Shown: positions 50,925-60,399, counted from the stretch's first letter. The stretch is DNA of 64,000 bases from Actinobacteria bacterium IMCC26207 (GCA_001025035.1 LCZK01000005.1:124001-188000); one strand, 5' to 3'. Notes: generated from the sequence alone by a model not told the origin. Translations and numbers: made by a program.

Positions 50925-51779
50925 CTAGGCAACCACAGTCTCATTATTGAGCGCACGGTAGCTGTAGACGACTGCAACTAAGGCTACGGGTGCCGATACC
51001 AGGATGCCCACTCCGCAGAGGCAAGCACCGGCCAAGTAGACCAAGTAACTCACGAGGAGAATCAGGAATACTTCGCCGAAGTTTTCTTTCACCCAGTTGA
51101 TGCTTCCCTTGATGGCATCGATCGGGCTCATGCCTTTGTCCAGCGCGAGCAATGGAGCGTACGCAGTAAAGATGAGCCAAATGATTCCAGGGAGAACGCA
51201 CAGGAGAATCCCGATAAAGAACCCAATTCCAACCAAAAACACCGTGATAATATAGGGAACTATATTCTCCGTCTCTACCAGCATCGATGGTGATGGAGTC
51301 TCCCCACGAGTCACCGCAAGTCCAGCTCTCCAGACGCCAGCCTGCACAATGAGCAACACAATGTAGATCGCGACGCCCAAGAAAAAACTCCAGACCAGAG
51401 CTAAGAGTCCACCGTTACTTGGTGTGAGGAGTACCCGGAGCAATTGCAGGACCACGGCCGCAACAAATACGGCAATCATCAAGATGATGAAGGGGCCTAC
51501 GTTCTCGGTGAACTTCTTCCAGCCGTAGCCGATCGCGGTGCCAACCTCGAGGCGTGGAACCTCACCGCCGCCCCCGTAGGGCTGGGCTGGTGGCGGCGTG
51601 AATCCTCCGGGAGGTCCATCAAATCCACCAGGGGGTGGTGGGGTTCCGCCGGGAGGCGTCGGGGGAGGTCCACCAAATCCGCCAGGTGGTGGTGGTGGCG
51701 AGGCAGGGGGAGGTGAGGCCGGCGGAGGCGGGGTTGCTCCCGGTGGTGGCGGTGGCGGTGTTCCGGGCTGGTCGCTCAT
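50925..51779 (-). CDS. Polytopic membrane protein with proline-rich N-terminus
   Basis: A 284-residue protein. The first 70 residues are almost all Pro and Gly, in PPPPPGG and TPPPPGGFDGPPG runs. Four to six hydrophobic segments follow (VGPFIILMIAVFVAAVVLQL; SFFLGVAIYIVLLIVQAGVW; YIITVFLVGIGFFIGILLCV; VFLILLVSYLVYLAGACLCG). This layout is common in Actinobacteria, where function is unknown. It ends in a strong terminator and diverges from glyS. Confidence 0.8.
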   Translation of the reverse strand: MSDQPGTPPPPPPGATPPPPASPPPASPPPPPGGFGGPPPTPPGGTPPPPGGFDGPPGGFTPPPAQPYGGGGEVPRLEVGTAIGYGWKKFTENVGPFIILMIAVFVAAVVLQLLRVLLTPSNGGLLALVWSFFLGVAIYIVLLIVQAGVWRAGLAVTRGETPSPSMLVETENIVPYIITVFLVGIGFFIGILLCVLPGIIWLIFTAYAPLLALDKGMSPIDAIKGSINWVKENFGEVFLILLVSYLVYLAGACLCGVGILVSAPVALVAVVYSYRALNNETVVA

Positions 51780-51946
51780 CAGTCAATCTCCAAGGTGTTC
51801 AATAATTTTCCGGCAGGGTAACGGCCCTAAAGTAGTTGCAATCCCTATTGGGCTGACGGATTTTATTCAATCACTGCTCCTAAACTCCCGGCCCAATCGC
51901 CGCAGGAGTCTTTGCACCTTGCATCGGAGCAGTAGCGTGTGCCCCC

Positions 51947-53290
51947 ATGTCAGGCCCCTCAGAATCCGAATCGGGCAAGGTCGGTACTCCCGAACTGTTC
52001 GACAAAGTTGTCAACCTCACAAAGCGTCGCGGGTTTGTGTACCCCTCCGCCGAAATCTACGGCGGGTTTCGTTCTACCTACGACTACGGGCCAATTGGAG
52101 TCTTACTTCTACGCAACGTCAAAGACGCGTGGTGGCGCTCCATGGTGCAGCTCCGGGAAGACGTCGTTGGGTTAGACGCCTCCATCCTCTCGCCCCCACA
52201 AATCTGGGAGGCCTCTGGACACCTCGCTAACTTCACCGATCCGCTGGTCGATTGCACCAATTGCAATACCCGCCACCGGCTCGACAAGTTGGATGACCCC
52301 GAGGTCTGCCCTAATTGCGGCACTCGGGGGTCATTCACCGAACCTCGTGAGTTCAACTTGATGTTCAAGACTCAAGCTGGACCCGTCCAAGATGCAGGCG
52401 CAGTCGCGTATCTGCGTCCCGAGACTGCTCAAGGCATGTTCATCAACTTCAAGAACGTGATCGACACCACTCGTGTGCGCCCACCGTTCGGCATTGCGCA
52501 GGTTGGCAAGTCCTTCAGAAACGAAATCACTCCCGGAAACTTTGTGTTCCGAACTCGCGAGTTCGAACAGATGGAGATGGAGTTCTTTGTTCACCCCGAT
52601 GAGGCGCAACAGTGGTACGAGTACTGGTGTGCCGAGCGGTACCAGTGGTACCTCGATCACGGCATGCCCGAGGAGCAGTTGCGGCTACGTCCACACGATG
52701 ACGATGAACTGTCTCATTACTCATCAGGCACCTCCGATGTGGAGTTTTTGTTCCCCTGGGGTTGGGATGAGCTTGAAGGTATTGCCAATCGTGGCAACTA
52801 CGACCTGACTCAGCACGCTGCGCATTCCGGCGAAAAGCTGGAGTGGTATGACCAGGCTGCGAACGAGCGGTGGGTGCCACATGTGATCGAGCCAGCAGCA
52901 GGTGCGACACGAACTGCCATGGCCTTCTTGATGGCCGCCTATGACGAGGAAGAAGTCAAGGGTGAGACCCGTGTGGTGCTGCGGTTGCATCACCGTATTG
53001 CGCCCTACAAGGTGGCCGTCCTACCACTGTCGAAGAAGGCCGAACTGGCAGACCCAGCGCGAGCGCTTGCCCAACAACTTCGCGGCAGTTTCATGACGGA
53101 TTATGACGAAACTCAATCCATTGGCCGTCGTTATCGTCGGCAAGATGAACTTGGAACCCCGTACTGCATCACGTTTGACTTTGACTCCCTTGAGGACCAC
53201 GCGGTGACGGTCCGGGAGCGTGACTCAATGGAGCAGGAGCGAATCCCGCTAGCTGATGTGGCTTCATACCTGCGCGAACGCATGATCTGA
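51947..53290 (+). CDS. glyS: Glycyl-tRNA synthetase (dimeric type)
   Basis: A 447-residue class II synthetase that charges tRNA-Gly. Features are KRRGFVYPSAEIYGGFRSTY at the start, the zinc pair CTNCNTRH/CPNCGTRG, motif 2 region (ETAQGMFINFKNV; GKSFRNEITPGNFVFRTREFEQ in two parts), and the C-terminal anticodon-binding domain (PYKVAVLPLSKK). The ATG has TAGCGT (51933-51938) 8 nt upstream and no ribosome binding site. Confidence 0.97.
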   Translation: MSGPSESESGKVGTPELFDKVVNLTKRRGFVYPSAEIYGGFRSTYDYGPIGVLLLRNVKDAWWRSMVQLREDVVGLDASILSPPQIWEASGHLANFTDPLVDCTNCNTRHRLDKLDDPEVCPNCGTRGSFTEPREFNLMFKTQAGPVQDAGAVAYLRPETAQGMFINFKNVIDTTRVRPPFGIAQVGKSFRNEITPGNFVFRTREFEQMEMEFFVHPDEAQQWYEYWCAERYQWYLDHGMPEEQLRLRPHDDDELSHYSSGTSDVEFLFPWGWDELEGIANRGNYDLTQHAAHSGEKLEWYDQAANERWVPHVIEPAAGATRTAMAFLMAAYDEEEVKGETRVVLRLHHRIAPYKVAVLPLSKKAELADPARALAQQLRGSFMTDYDETQSIGRRYRRQDELGTPYCITFDFDSLEDHAVTVRERDSMEQERIPLADVASYLRERMI

Positions 53291-53327
53291 TTCGCCCGTC
53301 TGACACGCCCGGTAGAGTGAGTGCGCT

Positions 53328-55241
53328 GTGGGCATTCTCGATGAAGACATCGGAAAGGTACGAGAGTCGACCGATATTGTCGCGGTGATCTCGCAGTACA
53401 CCCAACTCAAGCGAGTTGGGCAGCGTTGGACTGGTCTGTGCCCATTCCACAATGAGAAATCCCCAAGTTTTTCGGTCAACTCCTCAGAGGGCCTGTATCA
53501 CTGCTTTGGGTGTAAAGCCTCTGGCGACGCGATCACCTTTTTGCGAGAAAAAGAAGGGCTGGACTTTGTCGGGGCCGTAGAGATGCTCGCGAACAAGGCT
53601 GGCATCACCCTGCGCTACACCGACCACGACGAGGGCGAGGGCCGAAAGCACCATGCCCGGCTATTCGAGGTCACCGAGGCGGCAGCGAATTGGTACCACG
53701 AGCGCTTAAAGACTGCTCCCGATGCGGCGGCTGCTAGGTCGTACCTTCGTGGGCGGGGGTTTACTGCTGAAGAGGTTGCGCACTATCGCATCGGCTGGGC
53801 ACCCGATGGTTGGGACCTGATGGTCAAGGCTCTCAAAATCTCTCAGGCCGATCTCGAGGGCAGTGGCCTAGGAATGAAGAACAAGGCCGGGCGGCTGCAG
53901 GACTTTTTTCGAGCCAGGATTCTGTTCCCGATTATGGACGAGCGAAGCCGCGTCATTGGCTTTGGTGGCCGCAAAATGCCCGAGGCCGAGGGTGCCAAGT
54001 ATCAGAACTCTCGAGATAACGAGCTCTATCACAAGTCCAAGGCGCTCTACGGTCTGAACTGGGCCAAGGCCGACGCTGTTAACGCCGGTGAGATTGTGAT
54101 TTGTGAGGGGTATACCGATGTCATTGGCTTTGCTCGCGCAGGGATTCCGCGAGCGATTGCTACCTGCGGGACGGCATTGACTGAAGAACACGTCAAGATG
54201 CTGAAGCGGTTTACTCGTCGCTTGGTTTTGGCCTACGACGCAGATGACGCCGGCCAAGCCGCAGCGGACCGTGTGTATGCCTGGGAACGAACTCACGATA
54301 TTGAGGTTGCAGTCGTGGTGCTTCCCGATGGCTCTGACCCTGATGAGCTTGCTCGGACTGCCCCCGAGTTACTTCGGGAAGCAGTCACATCTGCTCGTCC
54401 ATTCCTAGACTTTCGCGTGGACCGCGTCTTAGCGGGAGCAGACTTTCGGAGTGCCGAAACTCGCACGCGTGCCGCTGATGCTGCGCTTGCAGTGGTGGCA
54501 GAACACCCGGACGAACTCGTCCGAGATCAATACGTGATGCAGGTGGCCGATACGTGTCGAGTCGATGCAGGTCTGTTGCGCGAACGACTCAAAAAGGTCC
54601 GGGCTCAGCCCCGGGTTGAGCCTCAGCAAGGGCGGAACAGGTCGGCTCCCTCTGGGGGCAAGGATCGAACTGCGAAACCGGGAAGCTGGTCAACTGGTGA
54701 GCCAATGCCTCAGGAGCAGCCTGACCACGGCAATGGTGGCGGCTCGCAGGGCTCTGAAGGTGCCACAGAAGGGGGTGTAGCTAGGCCAGCGGAACCCGTT
54801 CGGGACGGTGCAGAAACTGAGGCGCTCAGACTGGCATTGCAGCACCCGGAACTGGTGCAGGCATTCCTACAGCCAGAGTTGTTTACCCATCCAACAATCC
54901 GACAAGCCTATGAACTCATCGGCACCCAAGACTCGTTAGCTCTCATTGTCGAATCTGCACCGCCCGAGGTGGGCGCTCTGCTCGTACGCCTAGCAGTGGA
55001 GCCCTCAGAGGCGGAATCCACAGATGTGCTCGGCCGCCTAGCAACCGAAGTTGGCAGGGTCGTCATGAGCGAACTCGAAGCAGAGGCGCGGAGTTCTCCG
55101 GACCCTCTGGCCTATGCGGCTTCGATTGCGTGGCTCAAGGTGACACTTGACCAACTTCGCTCTCCTCGGGCCGAGGTGGAAATCCTGTCGCAGTCGCTAG
55201 CGTGGTTAGCAGATCGACGACGTGTAACAGAGCAGGAGTGA
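53328..55241 (+). CDS. dnaG: DNA primase
   Basis: A 637-residue primase that makes RNA primers for replication. The N-terminal zinc finger is CPFHNEKSPSF/YHCFGCKASG (about 38-64). The TOPRIM core includes VICEGYTDVIGFARAG and VLAYDADDAGQ (about 254-330). A Gln/Gly-rich linker (about 425-490) leads to the helicase-binding C-terminal domain. GTG 53328 has TAGAGT (53313-53318) 9 nt upstream. rpoD follows 5 nt after the stop, giving the macromolecular-synthesis operon without rpsU. Confidence 0.97.
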   Translation: MGILDEDIGKVRESTDIVAVISQYTQLKRVGQRWTGLCPFHNEKSPSFSVNSSEGLYHCFGCKASGDAITFLREKEGLDFVGAVEMLANKAGITLRYTDHDEGEGRKHHARLFEVTEAAANWYHERLKTAPDAAAARSYLRGRGFTAEEVAHYRIGWAPDGWDLMVKALKISQADLEGSGLGMKNKAGRLQDFFRARILFPIMDERSRVIGFGGRKMPEAEGAKYQNSRDNELYHKSKALYGLNWAKADAVNAGEIVICEGYTDVIGFARAGIPRAIATCGTALTEEHVKMLKRFTRRLVLAYDADDAGQAAADRVYAWERTHDIEVAVVVLPDGSDPDELARTAPELLREAVTSARPFLDFRVDRVLAGADFRSAETRTRAADAALAVVAEHPDELVRDQYVMQVADTCRVDAGLLRERLKKVRAQPRVEPQQGRNRSAPSGGKDRTAKPGSWSTGEPMPQEQPDHGNGGGSQGSEGATEGGVARPAEPVRDGAETEALRLALQHPELVQAFLQPELFTHPTIRQAYELIGTQDSLALIVESAPPEVGALLVRLAVEPSEAESTDVLGRLATEVGRVVMSELEAEARSSPDPLAYAASIAWLKVTLDQLRSPRAEVEILSQSLAWLADRRRVTEQE

Positions 55242-55246
55242 CCTAG

Positions 55247-56590
55247 GTGTCCATTTGGTTAGTAGTGCCCGAGGAAGAGGTACTGAACCTGCAAACTCGG
55301 GCTCAGGCGCAAGACAATGTTTTGCACCTTGACGATGCTCTGAGTGCCCTGCAGGTAGAGATGACCGATGAAGTCATGGACGAAACCACCGCCTTTTGGG
55401 CGGCGCGTGGGGTTTCACTTCGCGTTGATGTTGATGATGAGGTCGACCCGGCTGCAGACCTGCCAGCGGAGGAGTTGACAGCAGATACCAAGAGGGTCAC
55501 TGCGGGCAGTCGCGCCCAGTTGGGCGCAGGAGTCGATGGCCATGGACTGCTTGACCCACTAGATGGGCCCGAGGGTGACCTGCTTCGCCGTCGTGAGGTT
55601 CGAACCACTCGAAAGAAGGGTAAGTCCGGCCCTCAACAGTCAGCATCCGATTTATCTGCGAATGCTGATCCAGTGCGAATGTATCTGCGAGAGATTGGGC
55701 AAGTACCGCTTCTGAATGCTCAAGAAGAGGTTTCCCTTGCCATGAGGATTGAGGCTGGGGTTTTGGCCGAGGAACGCACCGCCGACCTGAACGCATCCGG
55801 AGAGATCAATACCCTCGATGCGGTGGAGAAAGCCCAAGTTCGACGGACCATCAGAGACGGTGAGCGGGCCAAGAGAGACCTGACTCAGGCCAATCTGCGA
55901 CTCGTTGTTTCAATAGCCAAGCGCTACTTGGGCAGGGGGATGCATATTCTCGACCTGATCCAAGAAGGCAACCTTGGCCTGATGCGAGCAGTAGAGAAGT
56001 TTGACTACACCAAAGGGTTCAAGTTCTCTACGTATGCAACCTGGTGGATCCGCCAATCAGTCACTCGGGCCATTGCCGATCAGGCCCGCACGATTCGTAT
56101 TCCGGTACATATGGTCGAGTCCATCAATAAAGTTCATCGTCATCAGCGTGCCTTGAGCCAAGAACTTGAGCGGGAACCAACCATTGAGGAACTCGCTGCA
56201 AAGACAGAATTAAAGCCCAATCAGGTTCGTGAGATTCTTCGCATCTCGATGGACCCGCTGTCGCTCGACTCACCGGTTGGGGATGAGGCCGATAGCCACA
56301 TGGCTGACTTCATCGAAGACAAACGGGCGGTGATGCCGGCCGATGTTGCTACTGCGAATTCGCTCTCTGAGCAGATCATGACAGCGCTCGATGACCTGTC
56401 TGACCGAGAAAAAGATGTGGTTCGACTGCGATTTGGTCTTGACGGGGATCAGCCGCAAACACTTGAAGAGGTTGGTAAACAGTTCGGTGTGACCCGCGAA
56501 CGGATCAGACAGATCGAGGCCAAGACGCTTGCGAAGCTTCGACACCCGCAGCGCAGACAACAACTCGAGGACTACCTCCGGGCCGACTGA
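55247..56590 (+). CDS. rpoD: Primary sigma factor RpoD
   Basis: A 447-residue housekeeping sigma factor. A short N-terminal domain (1-60) and basic linker ([10 protein letters not shown]) precede region 1.2 ([21 protein letters not shown]), region 2 ([40 protein letters not shown]), region 3 and region 4 ([39 protein letters not shown]). It has all regions needed to recognise -10 and -35 elements. The GTG start follows dnaG closely. Confidence 0.97.
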   Translation: MSIWLVVPEEEVLNLQTRAQAQDNVLHLDDALSALQVEMTDEVMDETTAFWAARGVSLRVDVDDEVDPAADLPAEELTADTKRVTAGSRAQLGAGVDGHGLLDPLDGPEGDLLRRREVRTTRKKGKSGPQQSASDLSANADPVRMYLREIGQVPLLNAQEEVSLAMRIEAGVLAEERTADLNASGEINTLDAVEKAQVRRTIRDGERAKRDLTQANLRLVVSIAKRYLGRGMHILDLIQEGNLGLMRAVEKFDYTKGFKFSTYATWWIRQSVTRAIADQARTIRIPVHMVESINKVHRHQRALSQELEREPTIEELAAKTELKPNQVREILRISMDPLSLDSPVGDEADSHMADFIEDKRAVMPADVATANSLSEQIMTALDDLSDREKDVVRLRFGLDGDQPQTLEEVGKQFGVTRERIRQIEAKTLAKLRHPQRRQQLEDYLRAD

Positions 56591-56629
56591 GTCCATGGCC
56601 TCACGCGCTCAGATGTTGGAGGTTCCTCG

Positions 56630-56646
56630 GGGACTGCTAAAGTCCC
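56630..56646 (+). terminator. Candidate terminator after rpoD
   Basis: GGGACT (56630-56635) pairs with AGTCCC (56641-56646) over a 5-nt loop, 40 nt after the rpoD stop. There is no T-run, so activity is uncertain. Confidence 0.35.
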
Positions 56647-56682
56647 ACTGCGATTGAAGGCGACCAAGGTCGTCGGCACCCT

Positions 56683-56755
56683 TCCGGGGTAGCTCAGCTG
56701 GCAGAGCAGCTGACTGTTAATCAGCGGGTCGTGAGTTCGAGCCTCACCCCCGGAG
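56683..56755 (+). tRNA. tRNA-Asn (anticodon GTT)
   Basis: A complete 73-nt cloverleaf: acceptor TCCGGGG/CCCCGGA, D-arm GCTCAGCTGGCAGAGC, anticodon stem GCTGA/TCAGC with loop CTGTTAA giving GTT, and T-arm GTGAG/CTCAC. CCA is not encoded. Confidence 0.96.
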
Positions 56756-56762
56756 CACTCGA

Positions 56763-56787
56763 AGCCCCTGTTTCGGCAGGGGTTTCG
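56763..56787 (+). terminator. Terminator after tRNA-Asn
   Basis: AGCCCCTG (56763-56770) pairs with CAGGGGTT (56777-56784, one G-T) over loop TTTCGG and is followed by a further T, 8 nt after the tRNA gene. Confidence 0.75.
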
Positions 56788-56984
56788 TCGCGTAATGAAG
56801 GAAATCGGCATTCCTGAGTCGTTCTACCTGTTTGTCGGAAACTGATGACACCAACGGCTCAGAACCTCGTATCATATGAAGTGTTGTCTAGGCCGCTGCG
56901 AGTTTCGCTGTGTAACCCGCACCGGCTGCTTTCATTAGCAAGTCAGTTTCTTTAGCCAGCTATTTCTACAGAGAGGCAGTCATC

Positions 56985-57293
56985 ATGATCGATCAAATTG
57001 GATCTACATCCTTCGAGGGTTCCCCTCAGGGTTCGGTTGCTCTCGCAATGCTCGATGAGTGGGCTAATGAGGTGCACGATGGCCTGGTCCGCAAGTCATT
57101 GATTGTTGATGACCTGTTGGATCTGCGCTCCGAACTTGCCGATGAGCCTCTTCTGCTGATCGAAATTGATCAGTTCTTGTCGAGCATCCCCGGTAAGACG
57201 GTTGTCGAGCCAAAGTGGTGGGCTGCAACGCTCGCAACACTGCAAGAAGAGCTTGCTCAGCGACTGCCCGCAGGAGCAGCAGTCGATTCCTGA
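56985..57293 (+). CDS. Small hypothetical protein between two tRNA genes
   Basis: Not recognised. The 102-residue soluble, acidic protein contains LVRKSLIVDDLLDLRSELAD and PKWWAATLATLQEELAQRLP and is mostly helical by sequence pattern. A good ribosome binding site (GAGAGG) precedes the ATG by about 9 nt, and codon use fits the window, so it is probably a real lineage-specific gene. The 229 nt between tRNA-Asn and this gene hold only the terminator and a possible -10 box TATCAT near 56871. Confidence 0.7.
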   Translation: MIDQIGSTSFEGSPQGSVALAMLDEWANEVHDGLVRKSLIVDDLLDLRSELADEPLLLIEIDQFLSSIPGKTVVEPKWWAATLATLQEELAQRLPAGAAVDS

Positions 57294-57322
57294 GACCAAA
57301 TGTGGCTACGATCCTCTGCCGA

Positions 57323-57396
57323 GGGCCGGTAGCTCAGTCGGTTAGAGCAGGCGACTCATAATCGCTCGGTCGTGGGTTCGATCCCCACCCGGCCCA
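57323..57396 (+). tRNA. tRNA-Met (anticodon CAT), probably elongator
   Basis: A 74-nt cloverleaf: acceptor GGGCCGG/CCGGCCC with G1-C72 paired (so not an initiator), anticodon stem GGCGA/TCGCT with loop CTCATAA giving CAT, and T-arm GTGGG/CCCAC. GCGACTCATAATCGC resembles actinobacterial elongator tRNA-Met. A lysidine-modified tRNA-Ile2 has the same anticodon and cannot be fully excluded. Confidence 0.9.
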
Positions 57397-57520
57397 CAAA
57401 CCCACCTAAAGGCGAGTAGTGGTCGCTTCTTAGGTAATTAGCCAAGAAAACCCGCGACGAAAAATTTCATTTCCAGTAAACTTGGCAGTGGGGATAAGAG
57501 TCTGGAAAGCACACTAAAGC

Positions 57521-58357
57521 ATGGGGCGCAGAAGAAGGTCAGAGCGAGTGACGTGGCTATTAGGCCTCGTTGTTTGTTGTGCAGTACTTCTTGCGATTGC
57601 AGCGCTAGTTATTGGCCAGAGTCAAAGATCTAACTCTGATGCTTCCTCAGAAATCGCCACGGCCGCTAATTGTCAGAGGGAGCCTGCCCCGAGCGTCGAC
57701 CTCCGGGGCTGCGATCTGAAGGATCGGTCATTCGTCGAAGCCAACCTGGCATACGCAAATTTGGAGAAGGCAGACTTGCGGGGAGTCGATTTATCCGGTG
57801 CCGATTTATCCGGTGCCGATTTGTCCAGTGCCAAGATGGCAGAGGCCGATCTCACGGGTGCCCAACTTGTTGATACAGATTTCACAGGGGCTGACTTAGA
57901 GTCTGCTGACCTAACCGAAGCCAACGCAGAGGATGCCGACTTTGAAGCCGCAGACCTCGCCCGCAGCGTATTGGACAGAGCGAATCTTGAGCACGCAGAT
58001 CTGAAGGCAAACTTAGAGTTCGCTAGCCTGATCGGGGCGAATATAGAAGGCGCTCAACTCGACGGGGCAAACTTGAGACAAGCAAATCTGGCCTTCGTAT
58101 CTCTCGTCGGAGCAGACTTGAGCGAGTCCGATCTGACTAGTGCCGACCTCACTTGGGCTAAAATTTCGGGTGTAAATCTGACGAGTGCAATCGTGAGATT
58201 CGCCAACGTGAGCTTCGCTGATCTGAGTTATTCCAACTTGTCTCAAACTGATCTGTCTTACGCTGACATAAATAGAGCCATCTTCACGGGGACAATGTGG
58301 TTTGAGACCACCTGCCCGAACGGGACTTTTCAAGAGGGAGCGACTCCATGTGCGTAG
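57521..58357 (+). CDS. Secreted or membrane-anchored pentapeptide-repeat protein
   Basis: A 278-residue protein. An arginine-rich start and a hydrophobic segment (about 11-33) act as signal or anchor. About 38 pentapeptide units of the A[D/N]Lxx type follow (residues 57-265; GADLSGADLSSAKMAEADLT), forming a right-handed quadrilateral beta-helix. Most of the repeat runs without a break, with a short irregular stretch at HADLKANLEFASL. Cytoplasmic members can mimic DNA; an exported one more likely has a structural or binding role. Two cysteines at each end (C52, C64; C270, C277 approximately) may form disulfides. Confidence 0.85.
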   Translation: MGRRRRSERVTWLLGLVVCCAVLLAIAALVIGQSQRSNSDASSEIATAANCQREPAPSVDLRGCDLKDRSFVEANLAYANLEKADLRGVDLSGADLSGADLSSAKMAEADLTGAQLVDTDFTGADLESADLTEANAEDADFEAADLARSVLDRANLEHADLKANLEFASLIGANIEGAQLDGANLRQANLAFVSLVGADLSESDLTSADLTWAKISGVNLTSAIVRFANVSFADLSYSNLSQTDLSYADINRAIFTGTMWFETTCPNGTFQEGATPCA

Positions 58358-58451
58358 GTCAACTAACCATCTAACCTTTGATCATTGAGATCTTCGGTTA
58401 GTCCGCGGAGTGCCGTCTGCTATTCCGTTCCGCCTAGAGCGGCAGTCGGTC

Positions 58452-59072
58452 CTAGCCTTGCTCGTCGAGCCAGATGGGTGCAGACTCCAGCAAGAAGTTG
58501 CTGACAGCAAGACATTGCTCAAGGGTGTCGCAGAGTTGTTCCTCGCCGAGGTACACCTGCGACAAGCTGACGAGCACGCGAGCAACAACGGTGAGTCGGC
58601 GCTCCGACGGGTCGGTCACCGAGGCGAACGAGTCCACTGCAGACACCTCAACTGGAAGGTCAGGCCCGCCGATTCCAGCAATTTCTGTAGCGAGCAGCAA
58701 CAAGTCGGGGCAGCGGGGGAGTGGCGGCAAGGACCAGGTAAAGGTCAGTGGAAGGTTGAACTGATCTTCGGGGGGTTCATCCTCTGGTAATTCTTGAACT
58801 TGGTCTTCGAATGCCAGCATCGTTCGGGGGTCGATCTCGAGCGTCAGATGGAACTCGACTGGGCCTCCACAGGCTTCTTCTGGATGCAGGTCTACTTCCC
58901 AGGCCTGTCGCATGGAATAGGTCTCGACAAGGTGCCGCTCGTCATGGATATGAAACCCATGGTCAGCAGCATGATTCTTTAGGTCGGCTACAAAGCCGGA
59001 AACATCAAGCAAGGCCACCCCTACAGAGTGCCAGCATGGACTGTTTCTAGCTAGTTTGACGTGGCGATCCAC
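58452..59072 (-). CDS. Hypothetical soluble protein
   Basis: Not recognised. The 206-residue frame has an alternating strand-helix pattern (VSGFVADLKNHAADHGFHIH; GGPVEFHLTLEIDPRTMLAF; LTVVARVLVSLSQVYLGEEQ) and no membrane segment. GTG 59072 lacks a ribosome binding site and would start 23 nt from the divergent phosphatase gene. GTG 59018 (MALLDVSGF) is an alternative start. It is convergent with the pentapeptide-repeat gene. Confidence 0.62.
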   Translation of the reverse strand: MDRHVKLARNSPCWHSVGVALLDVSGFVADLKNHAADHGFHIHDERHLVETYSMRQAWEVDLHPEEACGGPVEFHLTLEIDPRTMLAFEDQVQELPEDEPPEDQFNLPLTFTWSLPPLPRCPDLLLLATEIAGIGGPDLPVEVSAVDSFASVTDPSERRLTVVARVLVSLSQVYLGEEQLCDTLEQCLAVSNFLLESAPIWLDEQG

Positions 59073-59094
59073 TCTGCACCGGTAGCCTCACAGG

Positions 59095-59862
59095 GTGAAT
59101 GATGATGCCTTGCTCGCACTGTTAGATGACACGGCGCTAGCAGTTGCACAGGTGCTGCAGGAGGACGCTGCGCAGGCTGGAAGCTCTTGGCGTGATCGAA
59201 CTGACCGCCGAGGCCAGTATCGAATTGACCTTGTGGCCGACGAGGCTGCACTCACTGTGTTGCGCGCTGCGGGAGTCGGGATCTTGTCAGAGGAGTCTGG
59301 CCTTGAGGACCGAGCCAACGACATGATTGTGGTGGTTGACCCAGTTGATGGATCTACGAACGCAAGTCGCGGGATTCCTTGGTACGCAATCAGCCTGTGT
59401 GCAGTAGAGGCAGGCGAGATGCGGGCTTCACTGGTGGTCAACCTGGCAACCGGTAGGCGTTATCAGGCGGTTCGTGGCCAAGGCGCAACCCGAGACGGTG
59501 TGGCCATTGCGCCCTCGGCGATTACCGAAATTGAGAGCGCCATGCTGGTGCTCAATGGGTACAGCCCAAAGCATTTGCACTGGCGGCAATACAGGTCTCT
59601 GGGGGCGACTGCACTTGATTTGTGCAGCGTTGCCGATGGGACCTTCGACGGCTCAATTGACTGCACCGATAGCAAGTTAGGCCCATGGGATTACATGGGA
59701 GCACTGCTGGTATTGCAAGAAGTTGGCGCACATATTGCAGATGCTCAGGGCCGGGAACTTGTGGTGCTTGACCCATCGGCTCGCCGCACCCCCGTCGCGG
59801 CCGGCACTGAAGCACTTTTTGAAACCTTGTTTGTCAGGCGTCAGACGCTCGGTAGCTGGTGA
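59095..59862 (+). CDS. Inositol monophosphatase-family phosphatase
   Basis: A 255-residue magnesium-dependent sugar-phosphate phosphatase. Metal-binding motifs are EESGLED near residue 65, VDPVDGSTNASRGIPWYA (about 82-99) and WDYMGALLVLQEVGA (about 200). Substrate may be myo-inositol 1-phosphate, a fructose bisphosphate or histidinol phosphate; sequence alone does not decide. TAGCCT (59083-59088) lies 6 nt before the GTG, with no ribosome binding site. Confidence 0.9.
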   Translation: MNDDALLALLDDTALAVAQVLQEDAAQAGSSWRDRTDRRGQYRIDLVADEAALTVLRAAGVGILSEESGLEDRANDMIVVVDPVDGSTNASRGIPWYAISLCAVEAGEMRASLVVNLATGRRYQAVRGQGATRDGVAIAPSAITEIESAMLVLNGYSPKHLHWRQYRSLGATALDLCSVADGTFDGSIDCTDSKLGPWDYMGALLVLQEVGAHIADAQGRELVVLDPSARRTPVAAGTEALFETLFVRRQTLGSW

Positions 59863-59892
59863 CGGTATTCAGGGTGATTCTGTGAGGCCAAG

Positions 59893-60399
59893 ATGAAGTT
59901 GCGCATCCACCTAGTTTTGCTACGAATCTTTGGCGCCCTTCCGCGCCGCGTGCGAAGAATTCTGGTGCGACTCGGATCGCCCAAGTACACCGTCGGTGCA
60001 ATCTGCATTGTGCAACGAGAAGACGGCCGAATTCTTTTGGTGAAGCAGAGCTACGGCAAGCGTTGGGGAACTCCGGGCGGTCTTGCAAAGCGGCATGAAC
60101 TTCCTCAGGACGCAGCAGTACGCGAAACCAAGGAAGAGGTCAACCTAAAAATCCGCCTCATCAGCGAAGCGGCGGTGGTAGTCGAACCCACTCCACACCG
60201 TGTGGATGTTGTGTACTTAGCGCAAGCCTTCGAGCCCGCATTCATCGAACAAGTTCGTCCATCCTCTCCAGAGATTGAACGCGCCGAGTGGTTCGATCTG
60301 AGCGAGCTACCCGAGATGCAAGTAGAGACAGTGACCGCGCTGCGTGCGCTTGGCCGAAGTGGTGCGCTAGATATTTCTGCGGCAAACCTTCCGAACTGA
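59893..60399 (+). CDS. Nudix hydrolase
   Basis: A 168-residue pyrophosphohydrolase. The Nudix box GGLAKRHELPQDAAVRETKE continues with EVNL and fits G-x5-E-x7-REUxEExGU apart from the final Gly, which is Asn. The preceding QSYGKRWGTPGG is typical of the fold. A basic, amphipathic start (RIHLVLLRIFGALPRRVRRI) may associate with membrane or nucleic acid. The substrate is unknown. It lies 30 nt after the phosphatase gene. Confidence 0.88.
   Translation: MKLRIHLVLLRIFGALPRRVRRILVRLGSPKYTVGAICIVQREDGRILLVKQSYGKRWGTPGGLAKRHELPQDAAVRETKEEVNLKIRLISEAAVVVEPTPHRVDVVYLAQAFEPAFIEQVRPSSPEIERAEWFDLSELPEMQVETVTALRALGRSGALDISAANLPN

Noticed and set aside
51780-51946. T-box riboswitch upstream of glyS
   Set aside because: No T-box consensus, specifier loop or terminator pair is visible, and the TAGCGT box 8 nt before the ATG suggests a leaderless transcript.
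57323-57396. Initiator tRNA-Met or tRNA-Ile2
   Set aside because: Pair 1-72 is G-C and the anticodon stem lacks three consecutive G-C pairs, excluding an initiator; the anticodon arm resembles elongator Met more than Ile2.
58362-58402. ACTAACC/GGTTAGT inverted repeat as a terminator
   Set aside because: The 7-bp arms are separated by 27 nt with no T-run; too weak to call.
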